Shown here piece after piece: positions 18,253-31,224 of a stretch of 64,000 nucleotides of DNA; the stretch's first letter is position 1; the number at the start of each line of letters is the position of its first letter. Made by a program: the position numbers and the translations under genes. Source of the DNA: Bacillus sp. JCM 19058 (lineage in GTDB: Bacteria; Bacillota; Bacilli; Bacillales_H; Bacillaceae_D); contig BAXO01000012.1 in assembly GCA_001310555.1 (NCBI GenBank), positions 15,826 to 79,825 of the forward strand. Direction: 5' to 3'. The notes below the pieces were generated by a model. It saw only the letters and a list, made by a program, of their open reading frames with translations. It had not been told where the DNA came from and made no database searches.

Positions 18253-19047
18253 CTATACGACCGTTAATGCTGTCGGCTTTAACGGGTCGGTATCGTATAA
18301 TGAAAATTGATCACCGACCGGCATCCCTTGCTCCTTCAGTACTTGTTCTACGGTGAGGCGGGCGAGCTCCTTCATATTATTGTCAAGGCTTAGGTGCGCG
18401 AGATAAATGCGGCTCGTATTGTCTGCGATGACTTCTGATAGGGCCAAAGCCGCGTCCTCGTTGGAGACATGCCCGTAATCGCTAAGAATCCGGCGCTTGA
18501 CATTCCACGGATACCGTCCCATTCGCAGCATATTTAAATCATGATTGGCCTCGAATATAAATATGTCGGCACCGGTAATCGTACCTTTGATTCGCTCGCT
18601 GACATAGCCCATGTCCGTGGCAAGAACGAGCTTTCTACCTCCATGATGAAAGATGTAAAACATCGGCTCAGCGGCATCATGAGAAACGCCGAACGACTCA
18701 ACATCTAGATCGGCAAAGGTTTTGACCTCTCCCATATCAAAAATAAACTTCTGCTCGGTCGTTATCGTACCTAGCTGACCTTCCATCGCCTTCCAGGTGC
18801 GCTCATTCGCATAGATCGGCAGCTTGTGCTTGCGGGCAAAGATGCCGACTCCTTTAATATGATCGCTATGCTCGTGGGTGACAAGGATGCCGTCGAGCTC
18901 CTTCGGATCGCGCTCGATGCTCGCAAACAGCTCGTCCATTTTTTTTCCGCTCAAACCGGCATCGACGAGCAGGCGCTGTTTTTCTGTTTCGATATAAAAT
19001 GCGTTTCCCGTGCTCCCACTAGCCAGTACACTAAAACGTAAAGTCAT
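18253..19047 (-). CDS. walJ: WalJ (YycJ) metallo-beta-lactamase fold exonuclease
   Basis: Last gene of the walRKHIJ operon, intact at 264 aa. It has the metallo-beta-lactamase fold: [11 protein letters not shown] at the N-terminus, metal motif THEHSDH (about residues 57-63), DAAEP, ATDMG and HVSNEDA. WalJ/YycJ proteins are 5'-3' DNA exonucleases implicated in mismatch repair and in coordinating cell division with replication. Start ATG 19047; the upstream gene walI ends at 19100. Confidence 0.92.
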   Translation of the reverse strand: MTLRFSVLASGSTGNAFYIETEKQRLLVDAGLSGKKMDELFASIERDPKELDGILVTHEHSDHIKGVGIFARKHKLPIYANERTWKAMEGQLGTITTEQKFIFDMGEVKTFADLDVESFGVSHDAAEPMFYIFHHGGRKLVLATDMGYVSERIKGTITGADIFIFEANHDLNMLRMGRYPWNVKRRILSDYGHVSNEDAALALSEVIADNTSRIYLAHLSLDNNMKELARLTVEQVLKEQGMPVGDQFSLYDTDPLKPTALTVV

Positions 19048-19099
19048 AATCGACTCACTCCAATTTCATTCAACATTTGACGGATTCTGGCCCCCGGCT

Positions 19100-19880
19100 T
19101 CAACTTAGCTGCTGAACCGTGCCGCCGATTGCGTGAACGAGGTATTCATGCTCATCTAACGTAATTCGCCACATCGGCGCAAATACCTGCACATCTCCTC
19201 GTATATTAATTAAGCTGTAATAGCCAAATTCAATCCCGGTAATCGTATCGTTTCTCTGAAGAAGCTGATCATTCAATAGCTTCTCTACCGCCTTTAGGCT
19301 TGACAGAATTTCCCGATCACCGCCCGACTCTTCAAATTCTACAAAATGCTGCTGATACCCGGTAATCTGTCCATTATCATCGAGCCGTAAAATGAGCGGT
19401 TCCTCACCGGAAGAATAGGCAAGCCGCTCTTCATAGGTTTGATACAGAAAAAAACTGATCGGCCGAGGAATCTAGGCTGCCAATTTGATACTTGCTGCCT
19501 TCGATGACGTATGTTACCAAAAATCTACTGAGCTCCTCTCTCATTTCGTCCTCGTTCTCCGATAATGGATACGGCTCATCAAGTAAGGAGACAATCATCG
19601 TATCATCCTGCAGCAGCTGCACCTGTTGATTTGGCAAATCCTGCACCTCGTCCTCCGAAAAATCAATATATTTTCCAACGATATGAACACCGGTTCGACC
19701 TTCCTCCGGCAAATCGACGTTAATAGTAATATTATTGTCCTTCAATCTATCTTGAATGGTAGCCTCTGTAATCATGCTGAGCTGATTGGCATTGTATTTT
19801 TCAAGTAGCTGCCAGCCGAGAAAAAAATTCAGGAAAAGAAACGTGAATATGAATATCGTTTTTGTCCTACTCCAATTCAT
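19100..19880 (-). CDS. walI: WalI (YycI) membrane regulator of WalK, frameshifted
   Basis: Membrane-anchored regulator that with WalH tunes the WalK kinase. N-terminal MNWSRTKTIFIFTFLFLNFF is one membrane helix; the rest is the extracytoplasmic two-lobed domain. ATG 19880 lies inside the 3' end of walH (14-nt overlap) with GGGAGA as ribosome site. The frame breaks at a 7-T run on the coding strand near 19450 (6 needed). The continuation reads QTYEERLAYSSGEEPLILRL and runs to TGA 19100-19102. About 260 aa, normal for YycI. Confidence 0.85.
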
Positions 19881-21212
19881 CGTCTCCCTCCCCCTGCTGA
19901 TCAAACTTCACCTTTTGCCAGCTATTCTCATACAACACAAACCAATAAGGCTCAAGTGTCACTAAAGCAGCACTTCGCTTCGTCATTTCATAGCCAATAG
20001 CAATTTTGGTCAGACGATTCGGTTCAAAGGATTCCTCATGATACAAGCGATCGATGACTTGCTTACCAGAGGGCAGCGTCACTTGATCGGTTGCATCGAT
20101 CGGATTGCTGTCCAATTCGAATAACGGACGAGAGTAGTTGACGGTTTGGCTTGAAGAACGCCCTACACGGAGTAGCATTAAGTCCTCCCCTTCATAGCTA
20201 ATAACTGGTAAGCCATTAACCTTGAGGCGATACAGGGCAATATCTGAATTCGGCCCGTTATACACCGTGTCAGCTCATATGAATCCGTCCAGCCCCCGTG
20301 ACCATTCAGGAAATCAAAGCTACTCATAACTATGTTACGACTGCTTCTTTCCGGGCTTTCCGAGAACAGTGGATGGTCATATGTCATAAAGTCACCATCG
20401 TTCCGTAGCTAAGAATCCTATTTCCATCAGAAAAGAATTCGTTGCCATCCGCCTGTCGATTTGGACGAACATAATCCGTATCGCTAAAAAGCGTTCGCTT
20501 AAAAAAAATCAACCGATATCGGAATCGTCGTGTACGAAAGCTTGTCTACGGTCATTGGCTCCTCTGTCACATAGACTCGCTGCTTTAATGATAAATGCTC
20601 CTGACCGTTAGCGGGGACAACAGTAATGAACTCTTCAAAAGGTGTAACAAGCATTCTTTCAAAATCGTGAGTAGAAAACGTTGTTGACAGTTCGATTACA
20701 CGCTCATCAACGACAGAATATATTTGGAGGTGCAACAATTCATCCTCTCCATCAGAATACATAAACATACGATTCACTGAGGTTAATGGTAAATTAAATA
20801 CCTCCTCATCAAGCTGAAAAAGATTGAAAAAGACCTCAATCGGAACTGCCGTTGGAAAAATTAATTCCACTCCGCTTTGCTCCTCATCCAGCTCCTTAGG
20901 AAAAGGACCTTGCGCCAGCAGATCAAACTCGTACAGATTCGTTTGCAGTAATGCCTCGTAAAACTGGTTAAAACGCTGATCATTGGGTGGAACCATCGCC
21001 ATCTCTTCACCGTGATGGACAATTAACTCCTCTGGTCTGATTACATTTTTGAGAATACGCTCTTCTCCGATGGTTGTATTCTGGGGAATAGAGCTTACAT
21101 CGTCATCGAGCATCCCCATATCAGGCTGAATATTCCAAAGCTGCCAGGTCAGCACAATACTCAACCCGACGAGGGCAGTCAGCATAAAGGTTTTTAGATG
21201 CTCGAATTTCAT
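19867..21212 (-). CDS. walH: WalH (YycH) membrane regulator of WalK, frameshifted
   Basis: Partner of WalI; a single N-terminal membrane helix (FMLTALVGLSIVLTWQLW) and a large extracytoplasmic domain. The ATG overlaps the walK stop (ATGA). The frame is broken near 20505 (8 T on the coding strand, 7 needed), near 20405 and near 20270 (one base missing each). Pieces VDFFKRTLFSDTDYVRPN, GDFMTYDHPLFSESPERSS and YNGPNSDIALYRLKVNGLP join to about 448 aa, the usual size. Confidence 0.85.
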
Positions 21213-23023
21213 TCTGCTTCCCCCTTGAATGTTGAATACGGCAGCGTAAAGTAAACGGTCGTTCCGACACCGTATTCACTTTCTGCCCAAATTTCTCCAC
21301 CGTGGGCATGAATGAATTCTTTGGCGATCGCTAGACCAAGACCCGTTCCGCCAACACTTCGGGCCCGTGCTTTATCAACTCGATAAAAGCGTTCGAATAT
21401 TTTCGCCTGATTTTCCCGGGGAATACCCATCCCTTGGTCAGCAATGCTCACTTGAACATGCTCGCCTTTGTGCCTTAGCACAACCGTAATAACCCCTTCC
21501 TGAAGGGAGTATTTCATTGCGTTGGATATAATATTCTCCAAAACCTGCGTCAGTTTATCGCTGTCCATTTCAACATAAGCTGGCTGACGTGGGATTTGCG
21601 TTTAAATGTAATATTTTTATCCTCTGAAACCATTTCAAAGCGATCGACAACCTCATTAAGAAAAACGCCAAAATTAAACCAGGTCAATTTTAATTGATCG
21701 TCCTTGCTGTCCATTTTTGAAAGCTGTAGCAAGTCGTTGACGAGGCGAATCATCCGTTCCGTTTCGTTTTGGGTCACATTCAAAAAGCGCGGAGCCAATT
21801 CACGATCAGTGATTGCCCCGTCCTCAAGAGCTTCCAGATAGCTTTTAATCGTCGTCAAAGGTGTTCGCAGCTCATGAGAGACATTCGCAACAAACTCGCG
21901 CCGATCCTGTTCAATCTTTTCCTGCTCCGTCACGTCATGAAGCACAGTAATCAAGCCATTAATCGGACCGCCGTCCTCCTGAATTACTGAGAAATGAGCC
22001 TCCAATAAAAACTCCTTTTCCTCATTGCTGAAATCAAGCAGTACCGGTTCGGTATGATTAAACATATCATAAACCTTAAAGGTTTCCGTTAAATGGAGAA
22101 CCTCAGGAAGAGGCTGTCTCATCACCTCTGCACTTGAAACACCTAGCAGTTCTTCTGCACGCTTGTTCATCAGTATTAAGCGGCCATCCTGATCGGTTGC
22201 TATTACACCGTCCGTCATATGAGTTAACACAGAGCTTAATTTCTTCTGCTCTCGATCCCTCGTTACCGTCGCTTCCTTCAAATTCAGTGTCAGCTTATTA
22301 AAGGAGCGGGCAAGCTGGCCTATCTCGTCATCGCTATAAACTTTGACCTGACGAGAAAAATCCCCGTGTCCCATCCGCAACGCCTGCCTGCGCATATCCA
22401 GAATCGGGGCAGTAATCGTTCGTGAAAGCAAAACCATCAATACGATCGTTATTAATAACGCAATCGAAGTTCCACTTAGTAAAATATTGTTTATTTCTTG
22501 GACCTGCTCATAAATTTCCTCCATCGAGCTTCTATATATACAGCCCCAATCGTTTCACCATCTGATATTTTTATCGGCACGGCCAAGACACGAACACGAT
22601 TCCCGGTTTTCGGATCGCGGAGCACTGCTTTGTCCGGTGAACCTAACAAGGCCCGCTTGACGCGCGGATTCGCATTATGCTGACCGAGAATCGTGCGATT
22701 TTCTCTATTCGACGTTCCTAAAACGACACTGTTTTCATCAACGACGATAACCTCTGTGTTTTCGATTTTAAAAATATCTCGAAGCAGCAAATTAATGTCA
22801 GAAGTTAGGTCGAATCGTCATGTTTCGTCATTTCCTGGGAAATGTTATATTGGAGAATATTTGCGCGCTCGTCCAAAGTCTCGAAAAGGTTGGAAACAAG
22901 CTGCTCCTCTAATTGTTTAGTAAAATAAACGCCGATAATTTGCATCGCAATTAAGATTAGCAAAACATAAATGATAATTAGCTTAAATTGAATCGACTTG
23001 TAAAAGCCAACTTTATTATTCAT
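21209..23023 (-). CDS. walK: WalK sensor histidine kinase, frameshifted
   Basis: Essential kinase controlling cell-wall metabolism through WalR. Order: membrane helix 1 (about residues 12-32), extracellular PAS-type sensor, membrane helix 2 (GTSIALLITIVLMVLL), HAMP, cytoplasmic PAS (LTHMTDGVIATDQDGRLILM), HisKA with FVANVSHELRTPLTTIKSYL (phospho-acceptor His), and the ATPase domain with N box (NIISNAMKYS), DQGMGIP and GGTGLGLAIA. Four ORFs meet near 22808, 22520 and 21590, so three indels. Full length is about 605 aa, normal. Starts 3 nt after walR. Confidence 0.93.
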
Positions 23024-23026
23024 TCA

Positions 23027-23733
23027 TTACCCCTGCCCTTGCTCAGGTGCGTTTAAATAATAGCCGACCCCCCGCCTCGTGATAATCCAGGCAGGATAGC
23101 TCGGGTTATCCTCGACCTTTTCCCGTAAGCGGCGAACGGTTACATCAACGGTACGCACATCTCCAAAGTAATCGTAACCCCAAACGGCCTGGAGCAAATG
23201 CTCTCGCGTCATGACCTGGCCAGGTGCTTAGCTAAATAATGAATCAGTTCAAACTCACGATGGGTTAGCTCAATCGTTTCACCGCGGCGCTTAACCTGAT
23301 ATGCATCAGGGTAAATCGTCAGCTCACCGACCACAAGCTCATTTTGCCCTTGCGATTCGTCCGCGCTCACCTTGTGACGGCGCAAATTCGCCTTTACTCT
23401 TGCCAGCAATTCCCGTGTACTGAAAGGCTTTGTCACGTAATCATCAGCGCCAAGCTCAAGCCCTAATACTTTATCGATTTCCGAATCCTTGGCCGTGAGC
23501 ATAATGATTGGCACATCCGAATTTTTTCGGACATCCCGGCAAACCTCCATCCCATCTTTATAAGGAAGCATTATATCTAGTAGAATTAGATCCGGGTTTT
23601 CCTGTTTGACATAATCAATCGCCTGTACACCGTCATAAGCGCAAATCACATTGAATCCTTCTTTTTCAAGATTAAATTTTAGTATATCCGCGATTGGTCT
23701 TTCATCATCTACGACTAAAATTTTGTTATCCAT
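23027..23733 (-). CDS. walR: WalR response regulator, frameshifted
   Basis: Essential OmpR/PhoB-type response regulator (yycF). The receiver domain has the acidic pocket VVDDERP, phospho-acceptor in LILLDIMLP, and [12 protein letters not shown]. The C-terminal winged helix ends [20 protein letters not shown] and [12 protein letters not shown]. The frame breaks near 23215 (one base missing before [20 protein letters not shown]). The start is taken as ATG 23733 ([11 protein letters not shown]), with AGGAG 11 nt upstream; ATG 23754 is an alternative with no ribosome site of its own. First gene of walRKHIJ. Confidence 0.95.
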
Positions 23734-23929
23734 ATCCAAAATCGCTCCTGTCATTCAATGTCTCTTTCTTTATTCTATCATATGTGTCTAACGGAAACGC
23801 ATCCAAAGTTTTTCCCTTTTTATGGTTTATTGCATTAAAGTGCTTTTCTGGAAATCCACTTTGACCGGCTCTTTCTCGCTCATGCTGCTAGTTTCAGCAA
23901 TGGGAGAGGCCCATTTTCGCTGCAATACG

Positions 23930-23964
23930 AAAAAAAGACGCTATACGTATCAACGTATAACGCC
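23930..23964 (-). terminator. Terminator of the tRNA cluster
   Basis: GGCGTTATACG and CGTATAGCGTC on the minus strand (23954-23964 and 23937-23947) form a stem with a 6-nt loop, followed by seven T. It lies directly after the last tRNA gene and before the walR promoter region. Confidence 0.8.
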
Positions 23965-23978
23965 TTTCGTTATATAGA

Positions 23979-24051
<73 letters not shown>

Positions 24052-24069
24052 CAGTCATTTTTTTGAAAA

Positions 24070-24145
24070 TGGTGGCTTGGGACGGAATCGAACCGCCGAC
24101 ACATGGATTTTCAGTCCATTGCTCTACCGACTGAGCTACCAAGCC
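24070..24145 (-). tRNA. tRNA-Phe(GAA)
   Basis: 76 nt with encoded CCA; acceptor GGCTTGG/CCAAGCC, anticodon loop CTGAAAA with anticodon GAA, and T-loop GGTTCGATTCC. Confidence 0.95.
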
Positions 24146-24162
24146 AATGATGTAATTTAAAG

Positions 24163-24239
24163 TGGCGGTCCGGACGGGACTCGAACCCGCGACCTCCTGC
24201 GTGACAGGCAGGCATTCTAACCAACTGAACTACCGGACC
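24163..24239 (-). tRNA. tRNA-Asp(GTC)
   Basis: 77 nt with encoded CCA; acceptor GGTCCGG/CCGGACC, anticodon stem-loop CCTGCCTGTCACGCAGG, anticodon GTC. Confidence 0.95.
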
Positions 24240-24287
24240 TACTTCAATCAGCATGCTCGTCTACTTTCAAAGGAAAGCAAGAAAATA

Positions 24288-24362
24288 TGGTGACCCGTAC
24301 GGGATTCGAACCCGTGTTACCGCCGTGAAAGGGCGGTGTCTTAACCACTTGACCAACGGGCC
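24288..24362 (-). tRNA. tRNA-Glu(TTC)
   Basis: 75 nt with encoded CCA; acceptor GGCCCGT/ACGGGTC, anticodon stem-loop CCGCCCTTTCACGGCGG, anticodon TTC. Confidence 0.95.
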
Positions 24363-24379
24363 AGACAGCATGATGAAAG

Positions 24380-24455
24380 TGGTGAGCCATGAAGGATTCG
24401 AACCTTCGACCCTCTGATTAAAAGTCAGATGCTCTACCAACTGAGCTAATGGCTC
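24380..24455 (-). tRNA. tRNA-Lys(TTT)
   Basis: 76 nt with encoded CCA; acceptor GAGCCAT/ATGGCTC, anticodon stem-loop TCTGACTTTTAATCAGA, anticodon TTT. First gene of the cluster Lys-Glu-Asp-Phe-Thr between purA and walR, a position also holding tRNA genes in B. subtilis. Confidence 0.95.
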
Positions 24456-24590
24456 TCAAGCTTCCAAATGAGGCTTCGTTTTTTCTCAGCGACAAAAATT
24501 ATACTATCATATAAATTTTCCTAGTGCAAGCTATTTTTTTAATTTTGCTAACAGCTATGTACACCCTTGACAGGCTCTTATAAGAATAAC

Positions 24591-24631
24591 GAAAAAAAAC
24601 GTAAGAGCGCAAGTACTTAGACGAGCGCTCT
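24591..24631 (-). terminator. purA terminator
   Basis: AGAGCGC (minus strand, 24631-24625) pairs with GCGCTCT (24610-24604) and is followed by an eight-T run (24598-24591). It lies just past the purA stop. Confidence 0.75.
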
Positions 24632-24639
24632 CACCTAAA

Positions 24640-25991
<1,352 letters not shown>

Positions 25992-26059
25992 TCAATTGAA
26001 ATCCGAACATTTATATTATTTCTGATGTATTTGTTCGTCTTAATTGGAAATATTGCCGC

Positions 26060-26075
26060 TGTTCCACGTGAAACA
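26060..26075. other. parS: parS site
   Basis: TGTTCCACGTGAAACA fits the Bacillus parS consensus TGTTNCACGTGAAACA exactly. It is flanked by GC/GC, extending the palindrome. ParB/Spo0J nucleates here and spreads. It lies about 26 kb from oriC. Confidence 0.92.
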
Positions 26076-26344
26076 GCGATTAGTTTTCATTTTTCGATGA
26101 AGAAGCGCTTGGATTTGACCTCACCTACACCTGTTTTCGACAACAATCGATTAGACAGAATAAAAGCGCAGAACGCCCGCTTTAGCAGCGGAAATGGGAC
26201 TACGTCAGTGGAGATAAAGGAAGACAGGGATTGTCGCAGATTGAACGGACAAAGGCAAAGGAAGTTTCGTCGTTGCTAGGCGCTTGTGCTTGTATATAAA
26301 ATTATTCCAACTACAATTTATCCTTCCTAATCTTTGAACAGAAA

Positions 26345-26377
26345 ACGACGGAAACGATTCAAACGGTTTCCGTCGTC
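26345..26377 (-). terminator. dnaC terminator
   Basis: ACGACGGAAAC (26345-26355) pairs with GTTTCCGTCGT (26367-26377). On the minus strand GTTTTC follows. It sits 5 bp past the dnaC stop. Confidence 0.75.
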
Positions 26378-26381
26378 GTAG

Positions 26382-27745
26382 TTAAGCGCCTGGAGGTATA
26401 TCTCGTTCGTCATGGCGTCTGTCAAGATTAACAAATTTGTTGTATTCCTTTACAAAAGCTAATTCAACTGTACCTACCGGACCGTTCCGTTGCTTGGCAA
26501 TAATGATTTCGATCATGTTCTGGTTTTCCGATTCTTTATCGTAGTAATCATCGCGATAAAGAAACGCGACGATATCAGCATCCTGCTCAATACTCCCGGA
26601 TTCACGAATATCTGACATCATGGGTCGCTTGTCCTGACGGGCTTCGACACCACGGGATAGCTGAGATAACGCGATGACCGGTACCTCGAGTTCACGCGCA
26701 ATTCCTTTCAGTGTTCTCGAGATTTCCGATACTTCCTGCTGACGGTTGTCTCCGTTTCTCCCGTTTCCTTGAATGAGCTGAAGGTAATCAATCATAATCA
26801 TACCGAGCCCGCTTTCCTGCTTAAGCCTCCGGCATTTGCCTGATTTCCCCCACCTTCACTCCCGGAGTATCATCGATGTAAATTCCGGTTTTTGAAAGGC
26901 TTCCCATTGCCATTGTCAATTTTTGCCAATCTTCTGCATTTAGGGCACCGGTTCTCATCCGCTGTGCGTCTATATTTCCTTCTGCGCAAAGCATCCGCTG
27001 AACAAGCTGCGTGGCTCCCATTTCAAGACTGAATATCGCGACATTTTCGCCGGTTTTTGTTGCGACGTTTTGCGCAATATTTAATGCAAAAGCTGTTTTA
27101 CCAACAGATGGTCGTGCAGCAACAATAATTAAATCGTTTCTTTGAAATCCGGCTGTCATTTTATCCAATTCGGCAAAGCCGGTAGGAATTCCTGTTATAT
27201 CACCTTTATGGTGTTGAAGCATCTCAATTCGATCATAGGTTTCGACGAGGACATCCTTAATCGAAATAAAAGCGCTCGTATTTTTTCGTTGTGACACGTC
27301 GAGAATCGTCTTCTCTGCCTCATCGAGAATAGCGTCGACTTCATCCTCGCTCGTATAGCCGTCAGCAGCAATATTGGTCGCGACCCGAATCAATCGGCGC
27401 AGCACAGATTTTTCCTCGACAATACGGCTGTAATATTCAATATTGGCGGCTGTTGGAACGGCGTTGGCTAAATCGCCTAAGTAATTCACTCCCCCAATAT
27501 CATCGAGCCATTTTCGATCTTGAAGTTCGGCCGTCACTGTCACTAAATCAACCGGCTCTCCCTTTTCCGCGAGCTCGATCATAACCTGGTAAATCCGTTG
27601 GTGCGACGCACGGTAAAAGTCCTCCGGCATAAGGCGTTCAGAGGCTGCGACAAGCGCCTCATCGGCTAAAAAAAATTGCACCGAGCACCGCTTGCTCTGC
27701 TTCGATATTTTGAGGCGGCGTTCGATCCGCAAACAAATCGCTCAT
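26382..27745 (-). CDS. dnaC: Replicative DNA helicase (DnaB family; dnaC of Bacillus), frameshifted
   Basis: Hexameric replication-fork helicase. The N-terminal primase-interacting domain ([13 protein letters not shown] ... [19 protein letters not shown]) is followed by the RecA-like motor: [20 protein letters not shown] (Walker A), [10 protein letters not shown] (Walker B), [20 protein letters not shown]. The start ATG 27745 ([13 protein letters not shown]) becomes in frame only when the 8-T run near 27670 is read as 7. A second break near 26815 (about two bases missing) restores [20 protein letters not shown]. About 454 aa rejoined. Lies downstream of rplI, as in B. subtilis. Confidence 0.95.
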
Positions 27746-27771
27746 CTTGCAACACTCCCGTTAAATGACTT

Positions 27772-27808
27772 TAAAACCCCCACTCTAAGCATAAGTGAAG
27801 TGGGGGTG
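27772..27808 (-). terminator. Terminator between rplI and dnaC
   Basis: ACCCCCACT (27776-27784) pairs with AGTGGGGGT (27799-27807). On the minus strand TTTTAAAG follows. It separates rplI from dnaC transcripts at least partly. Confidence 0.75.
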
Positions 27809-27861
27809 AAAGAAAACCTCTGCATGAATGGAAATTTTTTTTCGAGCGAATCGGTTAGCGA

Positions 27862-28309
27862 TTACTCTTCGGCAGTGACGTGAACCTTTACCGTTGCGAC
27901 AATTTCCGGGTGAATTTTAATTGGCACATTCGTATAGCCAAGCGAACGAATCGGCTCATCAAGCATGATTTTACGCTTGTCTACCTTCATTTTCATTTTC
28001 GTCAGCGTATCGGCAATTTGCTTCGTGGAAATCGCACCGAACAAGCGACCACCTTCTCCGGCCTTCGCTTCATCTCTATTTCGGTCGCTTCCAGCTTCTC
28101 CTTATAAGCTTGAGCCTCTTGCAGCTCTTCCTCAGCTTTTTTTCGCCACGCTTTTCTTTTTTGCTTCCAGATTTTTCAGGTTCCCTTGCGTTGCTTCAAC
28201 CGCTAGCTTATTCGGCAACAAGTAGTTTCTCGCATAGCCTTCCGAAACATTTTTCAGCTCGCCTTTTTTCCCTTTTCCCTTAACATCCTTTAAAAAAAAT
28301 CACTTTCAT
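27862..28309 (-). CDS. rplI: 50S ribosomal protein L9, frameshifted
   Basis: Large-subunit protein binding 23S rRNA. The N-domain [20 protein letters not shown] and NYLLPNKLA appear when the 8-T run after the start is read as 7. Further breaks near 28140 (7 A for 6 on the coding strand) and near 28065 (one A missing) lead to the C-domain [17 protein letters not shown] ... [12 protein letters not shown]. About 149 aa, normal. ATG 28309 precedes gdpP's stop by 3 bp, so it is the last member of yybS-gdpP-rplI. Confidence 0.93.
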
Positions 28310-28311
28310 GC

Positions 28312-30277
28312 TTACGTTCCCCCTTCTAAAATGTCATCAATCGCACGTTGGAGCATTTCCTTGGCTTCCTTCAATGAAACACCTTCAAGCTGGGTCGCCG
28401 CATTGGACAGATGACCTCCTCCATTGAGCTCTTCCATCACAAGCTGCACATTTACATCGCCAAGCGAGCGGGCACTAATGCTAATCAGGCCATCCTTCCG
28501 TTTCGAAATGACAAAAGAAGCGACGACACCTTTCATAGATAGAAGCGTATCGGCTGCCTGGGCAATAATGAGCTGACTAAAGGCTTGCTTTTCATTCGCC
28601 ATTGCAATCGCATAGCCATCCCGGTAGGCTTCTGCGCTCTCGATGAGCTTGGAACGCAAAACATATTGCTCCAGGTCTTCCTTTAACAGCTTCTGAACGA
28701 GCGTCGTATCTGCCCCGTTGGAGCGCAAATACGATGCGGCATCAAAGGTTCTTGCTCCTGTCCGGACGGCAAAGCTTTTCGTATCAACGATAATTCCTGC
28801 CAGCAAGGCGGTTGCTTCCAAGCGATCCAGCTTAAATTCCCTTGGCTGATACTCGAGCAGCTCTGTGACTAATTCCGCAGTCGATGAGGCATACGGCTCC
28901 ATGTATACGAGAACCGGGTCGATAATAAATTCCTCACCGCGGCGATGGTGATCGAGCACGACCGTCCGCTCCACTCGCTCAATCAGTCTAGGCTCAATGA
29001 CCATCGATGGTTTATGCGTATCAACAATAACGAGCAGCGTCCGTTCCGTGATTTCTTCCAATGCCTCCTGCGGCGTAATAAAGTGTGACCATAAATGGTC
29101 GTGCTTCTCTACTTCTTCCATTAACCGTTGAACATCGGGATTCACTTCTCCCGGATCAAGGACGATGTAGCCTTCCTTATCGTTGCCATCGGCTATTTTC
29201 AGTACACCGATGGCCGCTCCTATCGCATCCATATCCGGGTTTTTATGTCCCATAATAATGACCCGTTCACTTTCACGAACGAAATCCCGTAAAGCGTGGG
29301 AGATCACACGCGCGCGCACACGAGTTCTCTTCTCCATCGCATTCGATTTTCCTCCATAAAAACGCACTTGCCGTTCCCTTGTTTAATCGCAACCTGGTCG
29401 CCGCCACGTCCAAGAGCAAGGTCCAGACTCGATTGCGCAAGGCGACCGAGCTCGGATAAGGACGTGTCTCCCGTTCCAATTCCGACGCTCAATGTGATCG
29501 GAACCTTCTCTTTGCCCGTTTCCTCCCGGATTTGATCGAGTATTACAAATTTGTTTTTTTCCACGGCAGATAAGACTTGATGGCTCATAATCGCAATAAA
29601 GCGATCGGAAGCAACTCGGCGCAAGAAAATATCGTATTCTCTTGCCCAATGGTTCAAGCTTGCGGCAACCTGGCTGCTTAAACGACTCCGTACTTGATCA
29701 TCGATTCCTTGAGTAACTTCTTCATAATTGTCCAAATAAATATACGAAATCACCGTTTGCGTTTTTTTCTAAAAGTGTTCGGGTTTCCTCTGCTTCTGTA
29801 ACATCAAAAAAAATAAAGCAGTCGCTCATTCGACTCGGACGTCACATGATAATATGAACCCTTGATTGGAATGACCTTTTCCTCGACGCCTTCTTCGATC
29901 AAGGACACTAATTGTTCATCAATTTCGCTTATATGATGCTCGATAATATCGTCTGCCAATTTAGTTTGGACAAAGGTATTGCACCACTGTATTTTCAAAT
30001 GCTCATTGTAAAGTAGGATTCCAATCGGCATTTTTGCAAATGCTTCCTCCCCCGCTTTATGAACACGGTATGACAGCGTCGATATATACTCTTCCAGCTG
30101 CTGTTTAAAAGCGAGTCGGGCTTGTATTGCATAAATTGCCACCAACGTCAAAATAATGAAACCGAACACGCCGAGCTGCCATTGAAAATAAGTAATGACA
30201 CTTAAAAACACGGTGGAAACAACAAAAAGGACGATGACATGATGGGCATACCATCGCTTCAGTAAAAACTTCGGCAT
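28312..30277 (-). CDS. gdpP: Cyclic-di-AMP phosphodiesterase GdpP (YybT), frameshifted
   Basis: Membrane-bound hydrolase of the second messenger c-di-AMP. Two N-terminal membrane helices (HHVIVLFVVSTVFLSVITYF and LGVFGFIILTLVAIYAI), a PAS domain (IGILLYNEHLKIQWCNTFV), a degenerate GGDEF domain (LSVGIGTGDTSLSELGRLAQ) and DHH/DHHA1 domains with GHKNPDMDAIG, VDTHKPSM and LDHHRRGEEF as metal motifs, ending GGGHLSNAATQ. Breaks: near 29810 (8 T for 7 on the coding strand) and near 29365 (one A missing; KVRFYGGKSNAMEKRTRV). About 656 aa rejoined, normal. Confidence 0.93.
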
Positions 30278-30288
30278 ACTGTCAGCTC

Positions 30289-31224
30289 CTATTTTGGGTT
30301 AATGATTCGCTTACGCAAATCAAATCCTAAATCAACAATTCCTAAGATCCGTATGACTGTAAACAGCGGATAGAAAATAAATCCGCAAATCGTTACAATG
30401 ATTGGCAACGCTTTAGTGATTTGTTTGTGATAGCAGTAAAAGGCGATAAAGGCCAGTCCTTGAATCGTCATAATAACCTCAAGCAACGGAAACACATTCC
30501 ACACGATGATAAACAAAGTTGAGCCTTCCTCTAATCCGAATAAAAACATGACCATCGCTAGCAAATAAATCCATAAAATCGACTTAGGGAATGACCAATC
30601 GCGAAACGGTGGTAGCTTGTTCACATCGTGACCGAGCCTGCGTAATAAAAGTCCTGCTAACACAGTCGAAACGACTGCAAATAGTACACCGGTAATAACG
30701 ATCATAACCGGGATCATGTACGAAATAATATCGACCATTTGGTAAAGAGCATCCATCGTTCCACTCGGATCCTGCCCTAAATTTGCAAGCATGCTTTCAG
30801 CGAACTGAATCTGCTCGGTCATCACCTCTTCAATAAGCTGCAGCGGGTGTTCATTCAAAAATAAGACGAGCAAAATATAGGAAAGCAGCATATTCAAGAT
30901 ATAAATTAATCCACCGCCGAGCAAGACGGAAAAGCCTGACAGCTGACGACGGTAAAGCTCACCGATCACCAATCCAGCACTACCAAAAAAAAGCGCAAGC
31001 GGAATAAATGGCAGCCCTCCGATCATAAAAGACAGAGCACTCGCTACTGCCAACAGCATGAAGCCGGGCTTCAAACCGTTTCTGACAACATAAATTATGA
31101 AGGGTAATGGGAGAGTCCAAATTGAAATAATATTAAGTATCGGCACAGCAATCGTAATTAGTAATAAAATCATAAAGAGAGACGCGATAATTGCTCCCTC
31201 TGCCAATATTTTTGTTCGCTTCAC
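30289..31224 (-). CDS. yybS: YybS family membrane protein (DUF2232)
   Basis: Intact 311-aa protein with about eight membrane helices (first GAIIASLFMILLLITIAVPI). Conserved upstream of gdpP in Bacillaceae. Distantly like substrate-binding S components of ECF transporters, which is an inference from topology only. ATG 31224; stop 12 bp before the gdpP start, so co-transcribed with gdpP and rplI. Confidence 0.85.
   Translation of the reverse strand: MKRTKILAEGAIIASLFMILLLITIAVPILNIISIWTLPLPFIIYVVRNGLKPGFMLLAVASALSFMIGGLPFIPLALFFGSAGLVIGELYRRQLSGFSVLLGGGLIYILNMLLSYILLVLFLNEHPLQLIEEVMTEQIQFAESMLANLGQDPSGTMDALYQMVDIISYMIPVMIVITGVLFAVVSTVLAGLLLRRLGHDVNKLPPFRDWSFPKSILWIYLLAMVMFLFGLEEGSTLFIIVWNVFPLLEVIMTIQGLAFIAFYCYHKQITKALPIIVTICGFIFYPLFTVIRILGIVDLGFDLRKRIINPK

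Noticed and set aside
21411..21427. Noc-binding-site-like TTTTCCCGGGGAAT in walK
   Set aside because: Two mismatches to the remembered consensus ATTTCCCGGGAAAT and lies in a coding region; a chance match is likely.
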